From assembly GCA_034336665.1 (NCBI GenBank), contig CM067570.1, forward strand, positions 11,430,002 through 11,494,001: 64,000 nucleotides of DNA. Reading direction: 5' to 3'. A program made the position numbers and the translations under genes. Shown piece by piece: positions 48,613-64,000 of the stretch. The DNA is from Luscinia megarhynchos (taxonomy: Eukaryota; Chordata; Aves; Passeriformes; Turdidae). Below the pieces are notes generated by a model. That model was not told the DNA's origin. It made no database searches and saw only the letters and a list, made by a program, of their open reading frames with translations. Each line of letters begins with the position of its first letter. The first letter of the stretch is position 1.

Positions 48613-50969
48613 TTATGACATCATGTTTAGAAATTTACTCTCTTCTGCCAGCGTGGTTAGCATGGAGCTCATATCACCTATTGCCATATTGCTTATCCCC
48701 GCAGGTATGGTGGGCAGTGTCAGAGAGTTTCGTGGAGTCGTCAGGCGAGAGGAGTTCTGGGAGAGGTTCTGCAGGATGCTGGGGCTCAGGGTTCCCGACA
48801 TCAGGCTCGAATGGTCCCCATCGTCCATGATGGCATCAAAATCTATCTGGGGCGGCTCAAGACCTTGAGAGTCCACTGTGCTGGACACCTGGTTTGTTCC
48901 TGGGGAAGGCAGAGTGGCTGGCTTGCTGCTCTGTGAGCACTGCTGCTGCCTGACCCGACAGTCCGCGTGGTTATCGAAGCCGTTGTTCTGCTCGTACATG
49001 TGGATCTGCCCGTAATAGTACATCAGGCTGCTGTCCCTGGCGCCGTCCGCGCACGCCTGGGCTGGTGCCAGCAGCATGTCGCTGCCTCTTTTATGCATGG
49101 CCTCCGTGGTCTCCTGGCCAGGGCTGATGGTGCTGGTGGGATGGGGAGTTCTCATGTAGCCCAGCTGCTGGGCGGTGCGGACCCCGCGGGGTCTGCTGCC
49201 CGGGTTTGGCTCCGGGGGAGGACGAGGCTGGATCATGCCAGGCGGATACGCCTGCGCAGCTGAACTCATCACGCTCTGCTGAGGCTCAAAACTGGGCTGA
49301 TTGGAGGTCATGATGGGCTGAGGAAAGGTCTCCTGAGCCACAGGGAAGTTCAGGTGGCTTGGCTGAGATGAGTAGTTCTGCTGACTCGGTTCGTGCATGA
49401 CCTGTCCCAGCACTGTGCGCTCACTGTTGCTCCTGACCATCAAAGTAGGGTCAGTCGCCATGTCCATCTGCTGAGGGTGAAGGTGGGGTCCAGACTTTGC
49501 TGCCATGTTGCTACAATTAGGAGAGATCTGATTTGGATTGCCACTGATTGCACTGGGGCTCAGCATCTGATGTGGTTGGTTATACCCTGTGTGCAAGCCC
49601 ATGTCAGGGTTCATGCTGGGACCCAGGCTCATGGGCTGCTGCCGCAGCTGCATGCAGTTTAGCCTCTGCCCATCCATGCCCACGTTTCTCTGCATAAAGC
49701 TCTGCTGTGTTGTGTTCATGCTGTTGTCTGGTAGCTGCATCTGCTGCTGGTTGTAGTTCTGGTACTGACCAAAGTTCTGCTTCTGCTGGACCACCGCTAA
49801 GTTCCCTTGTGAAAACTGCTGCTTTGACTGATTGGACATGATATCGACTGTGCCCGAGCTGACTTCATTCCACTGGACAGGCATGTTATTTTTATTCATG
49901 TCTGAAGAAGTATCAAAACTCATGGAACACTCTGACATCATGGGTCCCAAGTGGCTCATGCTTGCCTCAGCCACCGCCATCCTCCGCTGGCTGGGCAAGG
50001 CTGGAGGCTGCAGCTTCCCACTTCCTTGGAAGTTCTGCAGCTCATTGCTGTACGCCATGGAAGTGCTCTCGGCCACCGTCCCATTGCTCTGGGATTTGAT
50101 GTACTGTACCACATCATCTGGCAGCACAATGTCATCGTCTCCAATGGGCACGTCTGTGTCCCCAGGCATGGCTTCCATGGCGATGTTTTCACTGATGCTC
50201 AGGGGTCGGGGCGAGTAGGAGTGCCGGGGCAGGCTCCCGTCCGAGCGCCCGTAGCTCTGGAGACCAAAATTCCTCCTGTCTGTGGGGTGTGGAGGATGGA
50301 AGGGGTTCACACTGTTGGTGCTGTTGAAGCGCTGGACTCGTGGGAGAGCCGGGGGGTCTCCGGGAGGTCTCCTCACGGGGTCGCTTGCCCGTCTCGTGCA
50401 GTTGCCCTGCACCTCATGGGGAAATGCTGGAGCTGCTGGGTAGCCATAGGTGTTACCATCGCTGCAACGCCTGGGGCCTGGCGGGAGGCGGATGGAGGGC
50501 AAGGTGGGGTCTGGCCCATCCATAAGTGAGATCCTGTTCTTCAGGGTCATCCTCTCCATGTTGGGCAGCGGAGTGGGCGGAGGGCCCCCTGTGGCAGCAG
50601 CGTACTTGGCCTTCAGCCTGTAGTGCTGAGCCGGCGTGAGGTTGAGCAGCCCCGGCATCCCGCTGCACTGGCTGGCCTCGCTGGAGCGGCGGGAGGCGTC
50701 CGTGGAGATGGGGTCGTAGGAGTCAGCAGAGCTGGTGTTGTTGGGGCGGTGCCCCAGGTGCGAGGCCTCGCTGGAGCGGCGGCTGGAGAAGTATGGGGAG
50801 ATCCCCGAGGACCTGCGGCTGACGGTGTAGGCGGAGCTGACGGTGCTCGTGGTGCTGTCACGGCGCTCGTGGAGCTGGTTCAGCATCGTCACCTCGTTGA
50901 CAGACAGCTCCATTATTCTGGGGTTAGGCAGCATAGCAGAAGAACCACCACTGTTTTCTAGAACAGAGC
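48613..50969 (-). CDS. GLI2: GLI2 last coding exon: phosphodegron cluster and C-terminal activation domain
   Basis: This large terminal exon (2,357 bp with the stop TAA at 48,613-48,615) gives 784 complete codons after the split Gly. It opens SVLENSGGSSAMLPNPR. Counting from that Met (start 50,934), PKA-type RRDS/RRSS sites lie at residues 24-27, 40-43, 52-55 and 82-85, with RRCS at 155-158 and RRAS at 181-184. The beta-TrCP-type degron DSYDPIS is at 71-77. Then come PPPTPLP, LPDDVVQYIKS, a Gln/Asn/Met-rich middle third, and the acidic motif DFDAIMDD near 698-705. The last residues are KFLNMMS. In the GLI family PKA, CK1 and GSK3 act on the first cluster to allow partial degradation, and the C-terminal part activates transcription by recruiting TAF9 and other co-activators. 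The acceptor is CTTTCTTTCAG. Length and order match other vertebrate GLI2, with no truncation. Confidence 0.98.
48826..48840 (-). other. GLI2: FDAIM co-activator motif of the GLI2 activation domain
   Basis: The five codons read Phe-Asp-Ala-Ile-Met inside the acidic context QIDFDAIMDDGDHSS. It fits the F-x-x-hydrophobic-hydrophobic pattern described for GLI C-terminal activation helices that bind TAF9. It is identical to what I recall for human GLI2. Confidence 0.8.
50671..50865 (-). other. GLI2: GLI2 processing region: four PKA sites and beta-TrCP degron
   Basis: This sub-feature of the last exon encodes the dense run of Arg-Arg-x-Ser PKA sites, each followed by Ser residues spaced for CK1/GSK3 priming. 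The degron DSYDPIS is at 50,704-50,724. From established work on GLI2 and GLI3, phosphorylation here recruits SCF-beta-TrCP and leads to degradation or trimming when Hedgehog is off. The sites are intact, so this bird gene should keep normal processing. Two further RR-x-S sites lie outside this span, at about 50,461-50,472 and 50,383-50,394, giving six in all. Confidence 0.9.
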
Positions 50970-51985
50970 CTGAAAGAAAGGTTGCAAGGAAGGAAAAGGG
51001 TTGATTAGCTGAGAAGTTTCACTTTGTAGCCTCTAGGTGCCAGAATACAGACCCGCAAAGTCACCTGCAAATATTTCATAAGAGTGGTAGTGAATTCCAA
51101 GTTTCATTTCTAGCTATATGCTCATGCAAAGTGAGCAAGAAGTCTGGGGAGAGAATTTAAGAAGTCCCTGCTGGTGAGTGTTTGTAACATGTACACCCCT
51201 TACACTCAGCTTCTGAGGAAATGTCTCCACATGGGTTTCCCTGAGTAGGAAAAAGGTAGGACTGGTGTGAACAGTGCCTCGGGGACAGCACACAGCTATA
51301 ACCACAGCTACTCTATGGGACAGATGCACAGCAGTCAGGAGAGCAGGCTGAGAGCCCAAAGGCTGACATTGAAGGGCTCTTCCAAGAGGAACCAAAGAAG
51401 CTCTGAGATCTAGTATAACCCAGGCACTATGCCTTTGGATTTCTTGGCCAAGTTAGAGGATCATTAAAGGGTCCAAAAAGATCCTTTTACCGGGACTCAC
51501 CAGCCAGTGGGAAACGAATATATGAAGCTGGAGGCAATAGCCAGGAGCTTCTGAGTGACAAAAGGCCTGTCAGAGCAAGATTATGGAGGGAGGTCTTGTC
51601 TGGATTGCTGCTGTGCTCCAGTGGTCTCCCAGGAAGCACATGAGCACTTGGGGAACTGTTAGTGCTGGAAGAAGTGCAAGCAGTCTTGCAGCTGTAACTG
51701 GGACAATGAGGACAGCTGTGTCTGGGCTCTGGGCAAGCTCAGAAACAAGGACACCAACACCTCTGTTTCCCTTCATATGTCTGTAGAACTGAGCACCTGG
51801 ATTTCTCTTGCACATCACCAGATGGCTGTGTTACACTCAACTGTCCATGTTACCTGACATTATCAAAGCATGACTCAGAGGCATTAAGAAATGATCCTCA
51901 TTCCTCCAGGGCAGACTCTTGGTTATGAAACCAGAGTCAAACTCTGGAAGGTTCCTACAGGACACGGTCCACGCCCAGGGCTTAC
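50970..51985 (-). other. GLI2: GLI2 intron before the last exon
   Basis: This 1,016-bp intron runs from donor GTAAGC to acceptor TTTCTTTCAG and separates a split Gly codon (phase 1). I see no repeat or extra exon in it. Confidence 0.93.
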
Positions 51986-52322
51986 CATTTCCTGAGATGG
52001 GAGGCAGCTTGGTGTTTCTGGCTTGTGGAGCTGGGCTCACCCATGAGCAGGAATCCTTAACTGTCTTGAGTTTCTCTTTCTTGAGCTGTTCAAGCCGTTG
52101 CATGGTCGTCATGTGTTTCCTTAGCTGCAGGCTGACTGCCGAGTTACCAGATGAGACCGTTGAGTCCACGACAGGAGCGCTGTCATCCAACGCCGTCAGA
52201 TCTCCCAGACTTCCCCCGCTGTGCATGTTCATTTCTACTCCACTGTCATTGTTGTTGGTGCTGCCAAGGGGTGATGGCTCACTGCTGCATGACGACTGGC
52301 CACCAGGACTGGACTGACACAT
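51986..52322 (-). CDS. GLI2: GLI2 exon: linker between fingers and PKA-site cluster
   Basis: This exon has 112 codons plus one base and begins MCQSSPGGQSSCSSEPSPLG directly after the acceptor CCTCCCCTAG. That Met is internal, not a start codon. It follows ENSV of the preceding exon, as human ESSGLCQSS does. The segment is a Ser-rich low-complexity region (NNNDSGVEM, GSLGDLTALDD) followed by a conserved basic, helix-prone stretch LQLRKHMTTMQRLEQLKKEK at about residues 66 to 84, then SCSW and TKLPPISGN. The donor GTAAGC follows the single base G, which completes a Gly codon with the next exon. This region lies in the part of GLI2/3 needed for proteasomal processing. The precise role of the basic stretch in this bird is inferred. 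Confidence 0.95.
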
Positions 52323-52870
52323 CTAGGGGAGGGAAAAGAGGAAAAGGAGTTGAGCAGGTGAAAACATGGATGGAAAGACAACAGGAGCCCAACATCCCCA
52401 GTGTTAGTCCTGGAGGCTAGGAAAGTTCCTATCCTAGGCTCTCCCCTGTCTTGTTATACCCCTTCCTCCTGCAGGATCTCAGCTCTTCCAAAAGGCAGGT
52501 GCCTCTTCCCTGTGAGGGGAGGATGGGACAGCATCCCACAGCTGGAGAAAACCACGGTGATTCAACTGCAAGATGGAAAGAAACCAAATGTTCTTCCTTC
52601 AAAAGAAGAACAGATGTTTCTCGAAGAAAAGCAGCACGTCACCTGGTTGTGCAAGGTATATTGCAGCAAACACTGGCTTATCTAACATGGGATCAAAGCT
52701 TAAGTATTTCAGACACAAGGTACTTCTGTCTTTAAAACACCCTAACATATAATTAGGTTAGCTGACAAACTTCCCCGCCAGATAAAAACCTGGTTCACTG
52801 TTTGCAAACTCCCACTTGCAGATAAGGCAGATAAGCACCATAAATATTTATTTTATTTACATTAGGAATG

Positions 52871-52895
52871 TAAACTACTCACATTGAGTAGTTTA
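52871..52895. repeat. Perfect 11-bp inverted repeat with 3-nt loop
   Basis: TAAACTACTCA is followed by the loop CAT and then its exact reverse complement. As RNA it would fold into a short stable hairpin. It is too short for a standard microRNA precursor. It sits beside an AT-rich patch containing several AGATAA motifs. Confidence 0.85.
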
Positions 52896-54724
52896 TTTGC
52901 AGCAGACACTAAATGGTCTGAACTTGCTCTGCTGCTGCTACCAAACAGGATGCCTGGCTTTTCTGCTCCAGGCCCGTGCTCCAGAAAAAATGGGAGTGCT
53001 GAAAAGGCAAAGTATTCTGCCCTGGGCCAAGGTGGGAATGTGGAATGCTGCAGTGTTTTTACTTTATTCCATAGCAGCCCCCATGGGCAGGGTTGACTGG
53101 CTCTGATTGCCCTTCAGCCCAGATGACAGAGATCGCAATCCCAAGATTTAATGGAAAGTTGTGATGATGGGAGAAAGCTGGCAAAGGGAATCCTTGGGCA
53201 CTGCATCCTTTCCCTTTCTGCACTCAAGCAAATTTCTCCTATCCCTCCCCACTGCCCCACATACTTCCACCCTGCAAGAGATAAATGGGGACAGAGATCT
53301 GCAGGAGAGCATGCTTTATACAGCTATTTTAATACAAAGGATTTCTTTGCTCACCTTAGTACCGACTGTCCTTAGGAAGGTAGAGTAAGGAAGGGTAAGT
53401 GGGAATAAAGAACAGGTTGTTAGGACAAAGAAAGCATAAACATAAAAGACCAGGTTAGTAAAAGGAGGAAGAGAGGGAAATGCAGAATACAGCACAAATT
53501 ACCAACAGATTCCCCCACTCCCATACCCCATCTTCCCTGCCTTCCCTCTTCAGGGGAACAAATAAAAGCTCCTAGGAGAGACTTTCTACCTGCTTCCATG
53601 GGTTTGGGGTGACACACAAATATGGTCAGAACAAGGAGCCTGGGAATGATGGGAACCAGTGAGGCACCCCAACCTTAACCACAGAACGTGGATGTGGACC
53701 CAGCAGATGAGATGCCACCTGTCAGATGTGCCCCAGTGGAGTATGCAGTGCTAGAGAGGAACAGTGAAGAGAAACACGACCCAGGGCCCTGCTGCCAGTG
53801 AGATGGCTTGGCTGGAACCCTGGGAGCACAGAGTGCTAGGAAAACAAGCCCATACCTTCAGGAGAAGCAGGGTGGGGAGCTGTAATTGTGTCAGTGTTCA
53901 TAGGAAAAAAACAATAAAACACATGGAGGAAGAATATTGGAGAAAGGTCATTCTGTCCAGCGGTTCTCACACTCAGCTTTTGTAACACAGTACAGAACCT
54001 CATCACAGGAAACTGTTTCTTTAGTCAATTAGAGACATTCTGGATGTGTAAATACTGAATTTTTTGCTAACTGAAACATGCTGGTCATTAGTAATTTGTC
54101 CAAAAACACATCCCCTAACCATTCTGAGAAAATCTTTGTAGCTCCAGGGCATGTTTTTCACACAAATAACAATCTTTTAGCCTGGATTCAAATCAAGAAA
54201 ATATATATTTTGGAGCTCAAAGTCCTTTTAGCTCAAGTGAGAAGTCTGGGGAATATGTGCGCACTCCTTTGCAGGTGAAGGTCTTCTCTTCTGTGTCCAA
54301 CCCATACCCTGTTCCACTTTGAGCTGGTGCAGCAGACCAGAACTTTGGGTACAAAAGTGAAAAGAAATATCAAAAGGCAAAAGCAATTTGTGTGTTGCAA
54401 GGCTCCACCTCCTCCTCCATCCTGGATGGGGTGGAAGAGGTTTGATGTGTTTGAAACCACCACTATACACAATTCCTTAGGTACCAATGACCACACTACT
54501 GCCAATTGTGGAGCTGCTGTAATGGACAGAAAGCTGATAAATGGTCTTTGCTTCAAGTGCTGGAGCTGTAAAGCCTGATCATGGTTGAGTGATAGCCTGT
54601 ACTCTGTGGAATAAACATGCTCATATGCTTATACCTGATTTCACTCCCCTGCCCCATCATCCTGCTGCAATTTTCTATGGCAGCTGGGAGTCATGTACTG
54701 AATTTCTGTATTCCTGAGTAATCT

Positions 54725-54803
54725 GCTCTAGCCAACCTTGACTGATCAGGACTAGATGATCCCAAGAGGTCCCTGATAACTCCAGTGATTTTGTGCTTCT
54801 GTG
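54725..54803 (+). mobile_element. CR1 LINE 3'-end fragment
   Basis: The phrase GACTAGATGATCCCAAGAGG followed by a diverged form of the CR1 tail (TCCCTTCCAACC, then GATTTTGTG-like) matches the typical 3' end of avian CR1, read on the plus strand and antisense to GLI2. It is heavily diverged, so it is an old insertion. Confidence 0.6.
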
Positions 54804-55303
54804 TATGGTGGACAGGATCAAGGAATTGAACTCAACAAAAATAAAACAACTAGTTTTATCTCCACAGGCTTTATCAAACAGCAGCAGACTAGAAAGAAAA
54901 GGAGTGAAGGGTGCAGGGAGGAGGAGAAAAGGGACTGCTTAAGCCAGGACCTTTGCTTCAAGAAGCGTTCATCAATCTGAGCCCTGTGGTCATTGCTCAA
55001 TTTAAACTGGTGAGGTAGGTAAAGCTCATTTGACCACAACACTCTTGGGTTTTACCCACTTTCACAGCACAAGAATGCCAAGCTCAGCACTGGCCCTCAT
55101 GACTACAAAGGCAGGAATTTATGACGCTGGGTAGGAAGGTACAAAATGTACTGGACTGTGCCCTGACCTGCAGTTTCATTTCTGGACTTGAACTCTAGGG
55201 GTGAAGGGCACCTGCCCAGAGACGTAAATGGAGCACAAAAGCTTCATACCACTGCATCAGAGATCAGGACCCACTAACCTCTGCCAAAAGCAACTGCTCT
55301 TAC

Positions 55304-55585
55304 CACAGAATTCTCTGTTTTTATCGTTTTGACTTGCAAGCAATCCTCCATGCTCCTCGTGGTGCTGTTGGCCTCGGGGCTCTCCTCGGGCCCCTTGCTG
55401 CTCTGCTTGGCGCTGGCCTCGTTGTCCCCGTTCTCCTTGAGGGGAGGTGGCCTCGGGTGCACGTCATTGCGCTGCTTCTTGGTGACGTGCGCGTCGGGGC
55501 CGTGCACCGTCTTGACGTGTTTCCTGAGCGAGCTGGGGTCCGTGTACCGCTTCGTGCAGCCCGGGATCTTGCACACGTACGGCTT
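55304..55585 (-). CDS. GLI2: GLI2 exon: zinc finger 5 and post-finger linker
   Basis: This internal exon has 94 codons in phase 0 and starts [14 protein letters not shown]. Finger 5 is C5-x4-C10-x12-H23-x4-H28 and ends at [15 protein letters not shown]. The basic tail is the usual nuclear-localisation region of GLI proteins. The remaining residues, about 45 to 94, form a charged, Ser/Glu/Pro-rich disordered linker ending [13 protein letters not shown]. The acceptor is TTGCTTGTGTTGCCAG and the donor GTAAGA follows GTG, the last Val codon. The post-finger sequence [10 protein letters not shown] with KENGD matches GLI2 rather than GLI3. The exon is clearly GC-richer than the flanking introns, and many CpGs fall inside it. 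Confidence 0.96.

Positions 55586-64000
<8,415 letters not shown>

Larger units (their letters stand above)
52323..55303 (-). other. GLI2: GLI2 intron between finger-5 exon and linker exon
   Basis: This phase-0 intron of about 3.0 kb has donor GTAAGA and acceptor CCTCCCCTAG. It contains an AT-rich block with GATA-type motifs around 52,740-52,895, a perfect inverted repeat at 52,871-52,895, and an old CR1 3' end near 54,725-54,803. Nothing coding was recognised. Confidence 0.92.

Noticed and set aside
49951..50529. A 192-codon plus-strand frame opposite the GLI2 last exon
   Set aside because: It is a shadow of the GC-rich coding strand, with no domain or conserved start.
48613..50934. A 773-codon open frame starting with Met at 50,934 as a complete gene
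   Set aside because: The Met is internal. A clear splice acceptor lies 35 bases upstream and the protein continues in frame into earlier GLI2 exons.
51837..52322. A 161-codon open frame with Met at 52,322 as a separate gene
   Set aside because: The Met follows directly after a splice acceptor and the conserved protein leaves the frame at the donor at 51,986. The last part of the frame is intron.

Overview
The window is vertebrate nuclear DNA, almost certainly from a bird and perhaps a songbird. It holds one recognisable protein-coding gene, the 3' part of the zinc-finger transcription factor GLI2 on the minus strand. The bird call rests on several 3'-truncated CR1 LINE copies, one of them ending in the typical short octamer-like repeat (ATTCTATG / ATTCT), a CR1 reverse-transcriptase fragment, and a solo-LTR-like sequence. 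The songbird suggestion is only an impression from the LTR style.

Layout, left to right. Positions 1 to about 45,800 are intergenic DNA downstream of GLI2. I find no convincing exon there. The stretch contains old CR1 fragments, one probable solo LTR, homopolymers and microsatellites, a CpG-enriched patch near 16.1-16.7 kb, and several AT-rich blocks dense in homeodomain TAAT cores that look like candidate conserved non-coding elements. The GLI2 3'UTR runs on the minus strand from 48,612 down to about 45,809 and ends at an ATTAAA signal with a GU-rich element behind it. Coding exons follow to the right: 48,613-50,969 (last), 51,986-52,322, 55,304-55,585, 60,001-60,165 and 63,774-63,923. All their junctions are clean GT-AG and the phases match. 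Together they encode about 1,096 C-terminal residues: the last zinc ligands of finger 1, complete fingers 2 to 5, the linker, the PKA-site and degron region, and the C-terminal activation domain. The 5' exons (N-terminal repressor region, SUFU-binding site and most of finger 1) lie beyond the right edge.

GLI2 is the main activator-type effector of Hedgehog signalling. The exons seen here carry its DNA-binding fingers, the phosphorylation and degron cluster that governs proteolytic processing, and the acidic transactivation motif. The gene-poor flank and the larger introns are the kind of territory where a developmental regulator keeps long-range enhancers, and the AT-rich blocks are the best candidates for these. 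I saw no previously undescribed protein system. The most useful leads are the candidate regulatory blocks, a perfect 11-bp hairpin in an intron, a duplication in the 3'UTR, and the isolated CpG-rich patch.
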